Part shown: piece by piece, positions 26,048 to 35,078 of the stretch
How positions within the stretch are numbered: the stretch's first letter is position 1
How the letters are laid out: each line of letters begins with the position of its first letter
Notes under the pieces: generated by a model
Databases searched by the model: none
Seen by the model: the letters and a program-made list of their open reading frames with translations, nothing else
Told to the model about the DNA's origin: nothing
Origin: Muribaculaceae bacterium
Lineage (GTDB): Bacteria > Bacteroidota > Bacteroidia > Bacteroidales > Muribaculaceae
DNA: 64,000 bases
Direction: 5' to 3'
Assembly (NCBI GenBank): GCA_017621225.1
Contig: JAGATN010000013.1
Span: 62,001-126,000, forward strand
Made by a program: the position numbers and the translations under genes

Positions 26048-28377
26048 TACTCACATTATTAATTTTCAGCATGATATTAAGCTCATTGTCCGTTGCATCG
26101 GCTAAGGAGATAGAAGGCACAGTTATGGATTCCGACTCAATTCCTGTGGAATTTGCCAACATCACGGCATTTGCGAATGACTCAGTGGTCGGGGGTGGGG
26201 TAACTGACGCAAAAGGTCTTTTCAAAATAGAGGTCGGCCCCGGTTGCAATAAAATCCGGGTATCCTTCATCGGATACGATGATGTCGTTCTTACATCTAT
26301 TAATCACGATATGGGAAGAATCATATTGAATCAGACTTCAACCACGTTAAGGGAAGTTGTGGTCAAGGCACCCCTTATCAGAAGGGATGCCGACCGCATA
26401 GTCCTGAATGTGGCGGCAAATCCACTTTCGGCAAACAAGGATGCTCAGGAGCTATTGAAAACGGCTCCAGGTGTCTGGGCCACGGATGAAGCCTTGTCCA
26501 TATATGGTCAAGGTGGAACATCTGTCTATATCGACGACCGAAAAGTCAATATGTCCGGCAACCAGCTTATGACATATCTCAAATCCATACAGTCATCCTC
26601 AATAGCGACAATCGAAATTATACCCAAGGCAGGAGCGGAATATAGCGCTGACTCATCAGGCGGCATCATAAAGATTAACCTGAGGCGCAATCGTGTAGAT
26701 GGACTGAATGGTTCGGCTGGTATTAATGTGACGGCTGGAGAGTACAAACAATGGGTAAATCCCTTTGTCAATCTTGGTATGCATACCGGGCGGTGGACTG
26801 TCAATTTCAACGGTAACGTAAGCGGAAGTCCTTCCGACAGATACACCTCACACGAAGAAACTGTAAATGCTTCTGCCTCCAAGTTTATGTCGGGTGTAGC
26901 ACGTCATAAAAAGAAATCAATACAGGGGAATATGTCTCTCGGCATATTCTATGACCCAAACGACAGAGACAAAATCGGATTACAGCTTGACTATAATCCG
27001 AACCGGACTCGTCATACCTCAAACTCAGGAACAGAGTCGTATGGTGACGGACTCTCAGGAAGAACGTTCGGAACATATCGGAGTGATGACCGGTTTCATA
27101 ATTTTAATGTCGCATTCAACTGGCCTCACATGACAGACGACAAGGGATCGGTATTGAAACTTGTTTCAAATTACAACTATCAGAGTTCTTCCGTGAATGA
27201 GGATAATGAGATGAGATGGTCATATATGCCTAATGATTCAGTTTATAATACTGACAACCGCAGTCATTACAATGTATTTGTGACCGACCTATCCTTCCGC
27301 AAGGTTTTCAATCAGGCCTGGACTTTGAATGTGGGAGCCAAATACACATTCAATAACGTATCGAACAGCTCATTCCATCATTTATTCAAAGATGAATTAT
27401 GGATGCCAAATGAGCTGTATGATTTTGATACGTCATACGAAGAAAATATTGCAGCCGTATATGCCACAGCCAACGGCAAGGTCGGCAGATGGAAATTCAA
27501 AGCCGGTGTACGCGGAGAATATTCCGGCACTAATAGAAGCGTCACGAATAATTACAGATTTGATATCTTTCCTAATGCGAATGTGTCTTATAATCTTACC
27601 GAAAGAGGCGATTATACGGTAGCCCTCGGGTATTACAGAAACATCAGACGGCCTTCATTCCAGTCCTTGGATCCGGTTATCAGACAGGTTTCAGACTATA
27701 CATATACGGTTGGCAATCAGAAACTGACGCCGAGTTTTACCGATGCCATAAGTCTTGATTTTGTTCTTGCCGGAAGATATACCATTGCAGCGGGTTACTC
27801 GATGACCCAGAATCCAATCCGACAGATGTTCACATCCAATCCGGAATATCCCGAGAGATTGTATCTGACATGGGGCAATGAAGGCAAAGACCGCAATGCA
27901 TTCATTCATGGAGATGGATTCATCAACATAACAAAATGGTGGAATCTGTATTCAAGCCTTACTTACATGATAACCTCCCAAAAGCTCTCGGATAACGGTT
28001 CTTTTGACACGTTCAGTTATCTTCAACTTGTGGCAAGCACGACTTTCCTGCTGCCCAAAGGCTTCAATCTTACAATGAGCTGTTTCTATAATTCAAAGAT
28101 GAAGATTGGCAACATCACTGTATTTCCTATTCTGAATCTCAATCCGACATTACAGAAACAATTTGGAAAACAATGGTCGGTATCCTTGGGTGTTGATAAT
28201 ATGTTGCAGCGGAAAAGCAAAATCAGAACCGAATCCTCCGGATACAACCGTCTGACATCTTCAAAAAGTTATGTTACGGCAAAAATTGGAGTGACTTATA
28301 AGTTCAACTCCGGCAAAAGATTCAGAACACCGAGAATTGAAAAGAATACTGATAATTCAAGATTCAGCAAGGAATGA
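26044..28377 (+). CDS. Outer-membrane beta-barrel protein with carboxypeptidase-like N-terminal domain (TonB-receptor-like)
   Basis: The protein has 777 residues. A signal peptide (1-20) is followed by a CarboxypepD_reg-like Ig domain (KEIEGTVMDSDSIPVEFANITAFA... VSFIGYDDVVL), a plug-like domain (RIVLNVAANPLSANKDAQELLKTAPGV... SVYIDDRKVN) and a large barrel in the C-terminal 550 residues, rich in alternating aromatic strands. This is the layout of the 'outer membrane beta-barrel family' (OMP_b-brl_3), related to TonB-dependent receptors. No SusD partner is adjacent, so it is not a polysaccharide-utilisation SusC/SusD pair. It overlaps neighbours on both sides by ATGA. Cargo is unknown. Confidence 0.85.
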   Translation: MILTLLIFSMILSSLSVASAKEIEGTVMDSDSIPVEFANITAFANDSVVGGGVTDAKGLFKIEVGPGCNKIRVSFIGYDDVVLTSINHDMGRIILNQTSTTLREVVVKAPLIRRDADRIVLNVAANPLSANKDAQELLKTAPGVWATDEALSIYGQGGTSVYIDDRKVNMSGNQLMTYLKSIQSSSIATIEIIPKAGAEYSADSSGGIIKINLRRNRVDGLNGSAGINVTAGEYKQWVNPFVNLGMHTGRWTVNFNGNVSGSPSDRYTSHEETVNASASKFMSGVARHKKKSIQGNMSLGIFYDPNDRDKIGLQLDYNPNRTRHTSNSGTESYGDGLSGRTFGTYRSDDRFHNFNVAFNWPHMTDDKGSVLKLVSNYNYQSSSVNEDNEMRWSYMPNDSVYNTDNRSHYNVFVTDLSFRKVFNQAWTLNVGAKYTFNNVSNSSFHHLFKDELWMPNELYDFDTSYEENIAAVYATANGKVGRWKFKAGVRGEYSGTNRSVTNNYRFDIFPNANVSYNLTERGDYTVALGYYRNIRRPSFQSLDPVIRQVSDYTYTVGNQKLTPSFTDAISLDFVLAGRYTIAAGYSMTQNPIRQMFTSNPEYPERLYLTWGNEGKDRNAFIHGDGFINITKWWNLYSSLTYMITSQKLSDNGSFDTFSYLQLVASTTFLLPKGFNLTMSCFYNSKMKIGNITVFPILNLNPTLQKQFGKQWSVSLGVDNMLQRKSKIRTESSGYNRLTSSKSYVTAKIGVTYKFNSGKRFRTPRIEKNTDNSRFSKE

Positions 28378-28673
28378 AAAGACTATCCAACAGACAGGAG
28401 CAGGTTATGGCTATTATATGGGAGCATGGTCCTATGACGGTCAGCAGACTGATTCCTCTTATTGATGACCATCTGCATTTTAATACCATATCTACGGTCG
28501 TCAGAGAACTTGACCGTATCGGATTCCTGTCTCATAACAGTGAGTTCCGCCCATTTCTGTATTATCCGAAAATTACTAAAAACGAATATATCTCAGAGCT
28601 AATTATCTCCATCTCCACCCGCTTCTTCGATTGTGATAAGATGCAATTTGCCAAAGCCATAGACGGCTATTAA
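28374..28673 (+). CDS. BlaI/MecI-family repressor, short C-terminus
   Basis: This 99-residue winged-helix protein has LSNRQEQVMAIIWEHGPMTVSRL and HFNTISTVVRELDRIGFLSH, which match the DNA-binding half of BlaI, MecI and CopY repressors, including the NTISTVVR recognition helix. Family members are usually 115-130 residues; this one ends after MQFAKAIDGY, where the dimerisation helices would continue, so it looks truncated. The usual BlaR1/M56 metalloprotease partner is missing. It overlaps the OMP gene by ATGA. It may autoregulate the operon in addition to the two-component system, or it may be decaying. Confidence 0.78.
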   Translation: MKRLSNRQEQVMAIIWEHGPMTVSRLIPLIDDHLHFNTISTVVRELDRIGFLSHNSEFRPFLYYPKITKNEYISELIISISTRFFDCDKMQFAKAIDGY

Positions 28674-28729
28674 AAATTTGTTGTTGTTCTGAGCTCAAGG
28701 TTATGAAGAATTTTATATCCAAAGGATAG

Positions 28730-28870
28730 AAACTGCCATTTGAAGCTACGGTTGTCGCGGCGATGAAATTCACCGGCGGCAAGGTAAAGGGACAAGTTGC
28801 ACAGGAGATATTCCGCCAATTCCGCCGGTTTACTGCCGGCGAGCACAAAAATCCATCTAATATGCCTTGA
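28730..28870 (+). pseudogene. Unidentified coding relic at the right edge of the island
   Basis: An open frame of 46 codons without a good start runs into TGA at 28868. It reads like protein (KLPFEATVVAAMKFTGG, then KVKGQVAQEIFRQF and TAGEHKNPSNMP). It is preceded by in-frame stops, so it looks like the 3' end of a broken gene. Its last codons are the right direct repeat. I do not recognise the family. It may belong to the vehicle that brought the island, or to the original target gene. Confidence 0.35.
28847..28869 (+). repeat. Right direct repeat of the island
   Basis: This copy matches 23134-23156 at 21 of 23 positions. It codes KNPSNMP in the relic frame and lies 46 bases upstream of the next gene. 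Confidence 0.75.
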
Positions 28871-28887
28871 AATCAAGTTTTGTTAAT

Positions 28888-28895
28888 TATATTTG
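28888..28895 (+). promoter_or_regulatory. Promoter -7 box for the CotH-family gene
   Basis: TATATTTG matches TAnnTTTG, 19 bases before the ATG at 28915. Confidence 0.5.
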
Positions 28896-28914
28896 CAAAA
28901 CAATGCCATGACCT

Positions 28915-30939
28915 ATGAACAGATTAATCTATGCAACTGCCGTAATGATATTGGCTGCATTGGCACTCTCGTCGCCATCGACATTAGCCGATACACCGTA
29001 TACACAAAAATCCAACCTGCCTACCTTGTACATTGACACGCAAAACAATGCGCCCATACCCTCGAAAGATGAAAATTACGTAAGGGCCACCATTCACTTG
29101 GTAGATAACTGGAATGTAACCGTTTACGACGCGCTCGGCATACGAGGCCGAGGCAATTCGACCTGGGGGCTGGCCAAGAAACCATACCGCATAAAATTTG
29201 ACAAAAAGCAAAAATTTCTTGGCGAGGATCACGCAAATGCTAAAAGTTGGACACTACTGGCCAACCACGCCGACAAAACGTTGCTACGCAACGCCGTTGC
29301 CGCATGCATAGGCAAATTTGCCGGTCAACCGTTCACGGCATCCGCCGAATTTGTCGATTTGGTGTTGAATGGCAAATATATCGGCAATTATCAGATATCC
29401 GATCAGATTGAAGTGCGCAAAAAGCGAGTCGACATAACCGAACAAGATGTACCCGCAACGCCTAATTCGAATATCACGGGCGGATATCTTCTCGAAGCCG
29501 ATGGTTTCGCTTTCTCGGAAAAGGTGTTCATCACCACAAACAGAGGCGTGAACATAACCATAAAGTCGCCTGACGACGACATAATAAACCAAAATCAAAT
29601 CAACTATATACGCAACTACATCAATGAGTTTGAAGCGGCACTGTTTTCAGAGGATTTCACCGACCCCGAAAAAGGGTATAGAAAATATGTAGATGCGTCG
29701 ACCTTGGCAAGCTGGTACATATCGTCAGAGTTGACCGGCAACGTGGACTGTTTCTGGAGCACATATTTTTACAAAGACATCGACGACACGAAACTTTATT
29801 GGGGCCCGCTATGGGATTATGACATAGCATTCAACAACTGCAACCGAATAGGCGACGTAAGCCAAAGCCTGATGCTTGACCGCGCATTTGCCGGACTTAC
29901 CGAAATATGGGTGCGACGCATGTGGCAAGATCCGTGGTTTGCAGAACTCATAAACGACAGTTGGACAAAGCTCGTTGAAAACGGCATTGAGCAACACGTT
30001 CTCGATTACATAGACGACATGGCCAAATTGATGTCGGAGAGCCAACGTCTCAATTTCAACAAATGGGGCATATCGGAACATGTGTACAACGAATTGGTAC
30101 TGTTCAGCACATACGACGAAGGCATTGATTATTTAAAGAAATTCGTTTCCGACCATACAAGATACCTCACCGATGCATTTGCACAGGCTGCCCAAAACAA
30201 CACCATGCCAAAGGCATTTGAGGCCGATCCGAATTATTATTACCTGATAGCCAATAAGGGCTGCGGGATGTTGGCCAATTCCACGGACGGCACGAACGTA
30301 ACCATTACCGACAAGAACTCCGCGAACGATTCACGCCATTGGACCATCACAAAACAAGAGGACGGATTTTTCACGATAGTGAACCGCGAAACGGGTAAAG
30401 CCGTAAGCGACGCGTCTACGTATAATGGATCGACCTATGCGATAGGCTCGAACATAGTATTGTCAAATTTCAACGCAAACGACGACCGGCAGCATTGGAG
30501 CATAGTGCCGGCGGCCAATCAACCCGGTATGGGATATGTAATAGCCGATAAGACGACCGGTTTCGCGTGGAATAATTCGAACGGAGCTTCGATCGAAGGA
30601 AATCCCGTGATAAGCTGGCTAAACGATGGCGACAACCCACGGAAGCCTACCCGACAATGGCTCATAGTAAAAAGCGACATTGCCGAAAGCGGCATAAACG
30701 CTCCCGACAACGACATTGAGTATCATATCAGCTACGACCCTTATTCGGCTACATTGCATTTCATTGCGCACAGCGACGACGAGCTCCACGGCGATGCATC
30801 GATAATAAACATTGACGGACGAGTCATGATGAATTTCGTTCCGGCCGAATCAATCGACGTATCGTCACTGACAAAAGGCATGTACATACTCACATGGAAA
30901 ATCGGCAGCAAAACCCGCACGCTCAAATTCGTACGTTAA
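28915..30939 (+). CDS. Secreted CotH-family protein with lectin-like and T9SS-type sorting domains
   Basis: The protein has 674 residues. A signal peptide (about 1-25, LALSSPSTLAD) is followed by a CotH domain (residues about 35-420) with GIRGRGNSTW, KSWTLLANHADKTLLRN and the WDYD motif of CotH kinases in YWGPLWDYDIAFNN. Residues about 440-590 resemble a ricin/beta-trefoil repeat (YYLIANKGCGMLAN, HWTI, QHWSIVP, RQWLIV). The last 50 residues look like a type A sorting domain (INIDGRVM, SLTKGMYILTWKIGSKT, LKFVR), which suggests export through a type IX system to the cell surface. CotH proteins phosphorylate other proteins or bind the surface; the target is unknown. It lies immediately outside the island. 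Confidence 0.82.
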   Translation: MNRLIYATAVMILAALALSSPSTLADTPYTQKSNLPTLYIDTQNNAPIPSKDENYVRATIHLVDNWNVTVYDALGIRGRGNSTWGLAKKPYRIKFDKKQKFLGEDHANAKSWTLLANHADKTLLRNAVAACIGKFAGQPFTASAEFVDLVLNGKYIGNYQISDQIEVRKKRVDITEQDVPATPNSNITGGYLLEADGFAFSEKVFITTNRGVNITIKSPDDDIINQNQINYIRNYINEFEAALFSEDFTDPEKGYRKYVDASTLASWYISSELTGNVDCFWSTYFYKDIDDTKLYWGPLWDYDIAFNNCNRIGDVSQSLMLDRAFAGLTEIWVRRMWQDPWFAELINDSWTKLVENGIEQHVLDYIDDMAKLMSESQRLNFNKWGISEHVYNELVLFSTYDEGIDYLKKFVSDHTRYLTDAFAQAAQNNTMPKAFEADPNYYYLIANKGCGMLANSTDGTNVTITDKNSANDSRHWTITKQEDGFFTIVNRETGKAVSDASTYNGSTYAIGSNIVLSNFNANDDRQHWSIVPAANQPGMGYVIADKTTGFAWNNSNGASIEGNPVISWLNDGDNPRKPTRQWLIVKSDIAESGINAPDNDIEYHISYDPYSATLHFIAHSDDELHGDASIINIDGRVMMNFVPAESIDVSSLTKGMYILTWKIGSKTRTLKFVR

Positions 30940-30980
30940 GAGTTGTTACGTAGAGTATGATGAAATTCGCGTTTTTTGCG

Positions 30981-30988
30981 TAATTTTG
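30981..30988 (+). promoter_or_regulatory. Promoter -7 box for uvrB
   Basis: TAATTTTG ends 4 bases before the uvrB ATG at 30993, so the transcript is probably leaderless. Confidence 0.6.
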
Positions 30989-30992
30989 TAAT

Positions 30993-33083
30993 ATGAATTT
31001 TGAATTATCTTCTCAATATCAACCCACAGGCGATCAGCCACAGGCAATAGCGCAGCTCGTGGAAGGCGTAAACGAAGGCGTTCGCGCCCAAACGCTTCTC
31101 GGCGTAACCGGCTCCGGAAAAACATTCACAATGGCCAACGTCATTCAGGAGGTTAAAAAACCGACCCTGATATTAAGTCACAACAAAACGTTGGCGGCAC
31201 AGCTTTATGGTGAATTCAAGCAGTTTTTCCCCAAGAACTCGGTGCAATATTTCGTATCTTATTACGACTACTATCAACCCGAAGCCTATATACCGTCAGT
31301 CGACAAATACATCGAAAAAGATCTGATGATCAATGACGAAATCGACAAACTGCGCCTCGCCACCACGTCGGCATTGCTGTCGGGGCGCAAAGACGTAATA
31401 GTAGTAAGCTCCGTATCATGCCTGTACGGTATGGGTAATCCGGAAGATTTCAACAGCAACGTAATAGAACTAAATGTAGGCGGCAAAATGGTTCGCAACG
31501 TGTTCCTCCGAAACTTGGTAAGCGCACTTTACAGCCGCAACGAAGTTGACTTCGGACGTGGCACGTTCAGAGTGAAAGGCGACACCGTCGACATACACCT
31601 GGCCTACGAAGAAATAGTGGTACGTGTGATTTTCTGGGGCGACGAAATTGAATCGATATCGACGTTTCATCCCGACGACAGCACACCATTGGGCAACCAT
31701 GACTCATTCAAGATATTCCCGGCAAACATATTCGTAACATCAAAGGAGCGAATGGCGGCAGGAATTGCACAAATAGAACTTGATTTGGGCGAACAGGTGA
31801 ATTTTTTCAACCGCGAAGCCAGGGAGCTTGAGGCAAAACGTCTGTACGAGCGCGTGACCTACGACGTGGAAATGATGCGCGAAGTGGGCCACTGTTCAGG
31901 AATAGAAAATTATAGCCGATATTTCGACGGACGGCAACCGGGAATGCGCCCGTTCTGCCTGCTCGACTACTTCCCGAAAGATTTTCTCACCATAATCGAC
32001 GAAAGCCACGTAAGCATACCGCAGATACGCGCCATGTATGGCGGCGACCTGTCGAGAAAGATGAACCTCGTGGAATACGGATTCCGCCTCCCGGCCGCTC
32101 TCGACAATCGACCCTTGAAATTCGAGGAATTCGAACGCATGACCAATCAGGTGATATATGTCAGTGCCACTCCGGCCGACTATGAACTTGAACGGAGCGA
32201 AGGCGTTGTCGTAGAACAAATAATCCGCCCGACGGGGCTTCTCGATCCGGTAATCGAAGTAAGGCCGTCGCTGAATCAGATAGACGACCTGATCGAAGAA
32301 ATACAGCTCAGGATAGAGCGCGACGAACGAGTGCTCGTAACCACGCTTACAAAACGCATGGCCGAGGAACTGAATGATTACCTCACCAAGCTGCAGATGA
32401 AAACGGCCTACATACACAGCGACGTGGACACGCTTGACCGAATAAAGATTCTTGACGACCTGCGCTCGGGTACATACGACGTGCTCATAGGCGTGAACCT
32501 GCTGCGCGAAGGGCTCGACCTACCCGAAGTGTCGCTCGTAGCCATACTCGATGCCGACAAGGAGGGTTTTTTGAGGTCGCATCGGTCGCTCACCCAAACG
32601 GTAGGGCGCGCGGCGCGAAATCTCAACGGAACGGTGATAATGTATGCCGACAAAGTGACCGACAGCATGCGCCAGACCATCGAAGAGACCGATCGCCGTC
32701 GCTCCATACAGTTGGCCTACAACGAGGCCCACGGCATAACACCCCAAGCCATCGTAAAGGCACGAAACAAGATAATAGGCATCGATCAGGACGACGTGCA
32801 GCAAACATCAGGCCGACGCACCGACAAACATCAACAAAAATCGTCGCGCAAGGACAAGCAGCCCGTCAACATACCGTATGCACAGGAATACACCCACCGC
32901 GTAGACATAGCTGCCGATCCGGTAATTCCCTACATGTCGAAAGCCGAACTCGAACGGTCGATAACGCGCAAGCGCCTGGAAATGGTCGAGGCCGCCAAAC
33001 GAATGGAATTCATCGAAGCAGCCCAACTGCGCGACGAAGTGCTGAAAATGGAAGATTACCTAAAAAGCAAGAGCGATGATTGA
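30993..33083 (+). CDS. uvrB: Excinuclease ABC subunit B
   Basis: This 696-residue helicase-like protein is the DNA damage verifier of nucleotide excision repair. It has Walker A GVTGSGKT (37-44), the beta-hairpin [12 protein letters not shown], motif II IDESH, and motifs V and VI ([38 protein letters not shown]). A C-terminal UVR domain ([14 protein letters not shown]) contacts UvrC. A linker rich in Lys, Arg, Gln and Ser (about 610-635) lies before the UVR domain and makes the protein a little longer than usual. It overlaps the next gene by 8 bases. No SOS box was recognised. Confidence 0.97.
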   Translation: MNFELSSQYQPTGDQPQAIAQLVEGVNEGVRAQTLLGVTGSGKTFTMANVIQEVKKPTLILSHNKTLAAQLYGEFKQFFPKNSVQYFVSYYDYYQPEAYIPSVDKYIEKDLMINDEIDKLRLATTSALLSGRKDVIVVSSVSCLYGMGNPEDFNSNVIELNVGGKMVRNVFLRNLVSALYSRNEVDFGRGTFRVKGDTVDIHLAYEEIVVRVIFWGDEIESISTFHPDDSTPLGNHDSFKIFPANIFVTSKERMAAGIAQIELDLGEQVNFFNREARELEAKRLYERVTYDVEMMREVGHCSGIENYSRYFDGRQPGMRPFCLLDYFPKDFLTIIDESHVSIPQIRAMYGGDLSRKMNLVEYGFRLPAALDNRPLKFEEFERMTNQVIYVSATPADYELERSEGVVVEQIIRPTGLLDPVIEVRPSLNQIDDLIEEIQLRIERDERVLVTTLTKRMAEELNDYLTKLQMKTAYIHSDVDTLDRIKILDDLRSGTYDVLIGVNLLREGLDLPEVSLVAILDADKEGFLRSHRSLTQTVGRAARNLNGTVIMYADKVTDSMRQTIEETDRRRSIQLAYNEAHGITPQAIVKARNKIIGIDQDDVQQTSGRRTDKHQQKSSRKDKQPVNIPYAQEYTHRVDIAADPVIPYMSKAELERSITRKRLEMVEAAKRMEFIEAAQLRDEVLKMEDYLKSKSDD

Positions 33084-34974
33084 TACCTCGAACGACATAA
33101 AACGATATCTGCCCACATCCGTAAAAGAAATGAAGATTCTCGGGTGGGATTATGTGGACGTAGTGTTGTTCAGTGCCGACGCATATGTCGACCATCCGTC
33201 ATTCGGGGCAGCCGTAATCGGTCGAATACTGCAAGCCGAAGGCTACAACGTGGCCATAGTGCCACAACCCAACTGGCAAGATGATTTACGCGACTTCAAG
33301 AAATTCGGCAAGCCAAGACTATTTTTCGGGATCTCGGCAGGAGCCATGGATTCGATGGTAAACCATTATACGGCTGCGCGCCGCCGCCGAAGCGACGATG
33401 CCTATACCGCCGGAGGACGGCACGGAGCGCGCCCCGACTACCCTACCATAGTATATGCAAAAGCGTTAAAGAGCATATATGATGACGTTCCGATAATAAT
33501 AGGAGGCATCGAAGCTTCGTTACGCCGACTGTCGCATTACGATTATTGGCAAGACAGGTTGCGGCCATCGATTCTTGCCGACTCACCGGCCGACATGCTC
33601 ATATACGGCATGGGCGAAAAGACCATAGTAGAACTTGCTCACAGAATCGATGCCGGAGAACGCATTTCGGAAATAACCGACATGAAGCAAACGGCATTGT
33701 GGGCCGATATGCCGCAAACGGCCGATGCCGACAACATCATCTTGCATTCATTCGAAGAATGTCTGCGCGACAAGCGTTGCCAGGCCGAAAATTTCAAACA
33801 TATCGAGCAGCAGTCAAACCACTACGAAGGAGCCACATTATGGCAGGCACATGGCAATAAGACCATAAAAGTCAACCCCATGCATCCGCCAATGACTACC
33901 GAAGAAATAGATCGGTCGTTTGACTTGCCGTATACCAGAATGCCGCATCCGAGATACAAGGGCAAAACCATCCCCGCATACGAAATGATACGCCATTCGG
34001 TCAACATGCACAGAGGATGCTTCGGCGGATGCGCGTTCTGCACCATATCGGCCCATCAGGGAAAGTTCATAGCATCGCGAAGCAAAAATTCGATACTGAA
34101 CGAGGTACGGCAAATCACGAAAATGCCTGATTTCAAAGGTTACATATCCGATCTCGGCGGCCCGTCGGCCAACATGTACACCCTTTCGGGAAAGGATATA
34201 GAGATTTGCAAGAAATGCCTTCGTCCGTCATGCCTGCATCCGAAACCATGCGTCAACCTCAATACCGATCACAGTAAACTGCTTGAAATATATCATGCCG
34301 CCGATGCAATACCCGGAGTGAAAAAATCATTCATAGGAAGCGGCGTCAGGTACGACTTGTCGATGCACAAAACAGGAAACGCAAAAATCGACGGCATAAA
34401 CAGGAAATACAACGAGGAACTGATAGAGCATCACGTTTCGGGAAGGCTGAAAGTTGCGCCGGAGCACACGGAGCCGCGCGTGCTCAACCTGATGCGCAAG
34501 CCTTCGTTCGAATTATTCTACGATTTCAAACGCATATTCGACCAGGTAAACGAACGATGCGGCTTGAAGCAACAGCTGATACCATATTTCATATCAAGCC
34601 ATCCCGGATGCCACGAAGTCGACATGGCCGAACTTGCCGTGGAGACAAAAAAGCTCAACATGCATCTTGAGCAAGTGCAGGACTTCACGCCCACGCCTAT
34701 GACGCTGGCCACCGAAATATATTACACCGGAATACACCCCTACACCGGCGAAACCATATATACGGCCACGCGCCCCGATGAGAAGCTACGGCAACGGCAA
34801 TACTTTTTCTGGTACGATGCCACCTATCGCCGAGGCATAATCGATTCGTTGAAAAGATTACATCGTCAGGATTTGATAAACAAATTATATCCGCCGCGAA
34901 ACGAATCGCAACGCAACCACAACGATTCGAGCCACAATGCAAAGCGAAAACGAAACGATACGACACGTTATTGA
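33076..34974 (+). CDS. YgiQ-family radical SAM protein
   Basis: This 632-residue protein of the UPF0313/YgiQ family has its cluster-binding motif CFGGCAFC at C315, C319 and C322. The N-terminal part ([18 protein letters not shown]-like opening, [46 protein letters not shown]) is the conserved domain found before the radical SAM barrel. The C-terminus is low-complexity and basic ([17 protein letters not shown]). The reaction is unknown. Its start lies within the end of uvrB, which suggests translational coupling rather than a shared pathway. Confidence 0.9.
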   Translation: MIDTSNDIKRYLPTSVKEMKILGWDYVDVVLFSADAYVDHPSFGAAVIGRILQAEGYNVAIVPQPNWQDDLRDFKKFGKPRLFFGISAGAMDSMVNHYTAARRRRSDDAYTAGGRHGARPDYPTIVYAKALKSIYDDVPIIIGGIEASLRRLSHYDYWQDRLRPSILADSPADMLIYGMGEKTIVELAHRIDAGERISEITDMKQTALWADMPQTADADNIILHSFEECLRDKRCQAENFKHIEQQSNHYEGATLWQAHGNKTIKVNPMHPPMTTEEIDRSFDLPYTRMPHPRYKGKTIPAYEMIRHSVNMHRGCFGGCAFCTISAHQGKFIASRSKNSILNEVRQITKMPDFKGYISDLGGPSANMYTLSGKDIEICKKCLRPSCLHPKPCVNLNTDHSKLLEIYHAADAIPGVKKSFIGSGVRYDLSMHKTGNAKIDGINRKYNEELIEHHVSGRLKVAPEHTEPRVLNLMRKPSFELFYDFKRIFDQVNERCGLKQQLIPYFISSHPGCHEVDMAELAVETKKLNMHLEQVQDFTPTPMTLATEIYYTGIHPYTGETIYTATRPDEKLRQRQYFFWYDATYRRGIIDSLKRLHRQDLINKLYPPRNESQRNHNDSSHNAKRKRNDTTRY

Positions 34975-35006
34975 CCGAAATTTTCAATGCTCTCGAATAA
35001 AAATTG

Positions 35007-35014
35007 TAATTTTG
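35007..35014 (+). promoter_or_regulatory. Promoter -7 box for the S9 peptidase gene
   Basis: TAATTTTG matches TAnnTTTG. The peptidase ATG is 64 bases downstream. A ten-codon ORF at 35018 in the leader is probably incidental. Confidence 0.55.
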
Positions 35015-35078
35015 CCAATGATAATTCGTTATCTCATGTCCAAAATTTAAATTAATCACATATTCAACAATCAACCGT

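Larger units (their letters stand above)
23134..28869. mobile_element. Putative 5.7-kb inserted island flanked by 23-bp direct repeats
   Basis: Two direct repeats with 21 of 23 identical bases lie at 23134-23156 and 28847-28869; both read AAAAAT-Y-CATCTAA-Y-ATGCCTTG. Between them are five genes: a response regulator and a histidine kinase on the minus strand, and a lipoprotein, an outer-membrane protein and a BlaI-like regulator on the plus strand. Ser and Asn codon use looks different from the flanking genes by eye. A coding relic lies just inside the right repeat. No integrase or transposase is present, so the island is either immobile or the remains of a larger element. The boundaries are clear but the mechanism is inferred. 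Confidence 0.55.

Noticed and set aside
26044-28377. SusC-type polysaccharide-utilisation locus
   Set aside because: No SusD-like gene or glycoside hydrolase is adjacent, and the barrel fits the OMP_b-brl_3 type better.
35018-35050. Ten-codon ORF in the leader of the S9 peptidase gene as a second leader peptide
   Set aside because: It has no codon bias linked to the gene product and no alternative hairpins follow.
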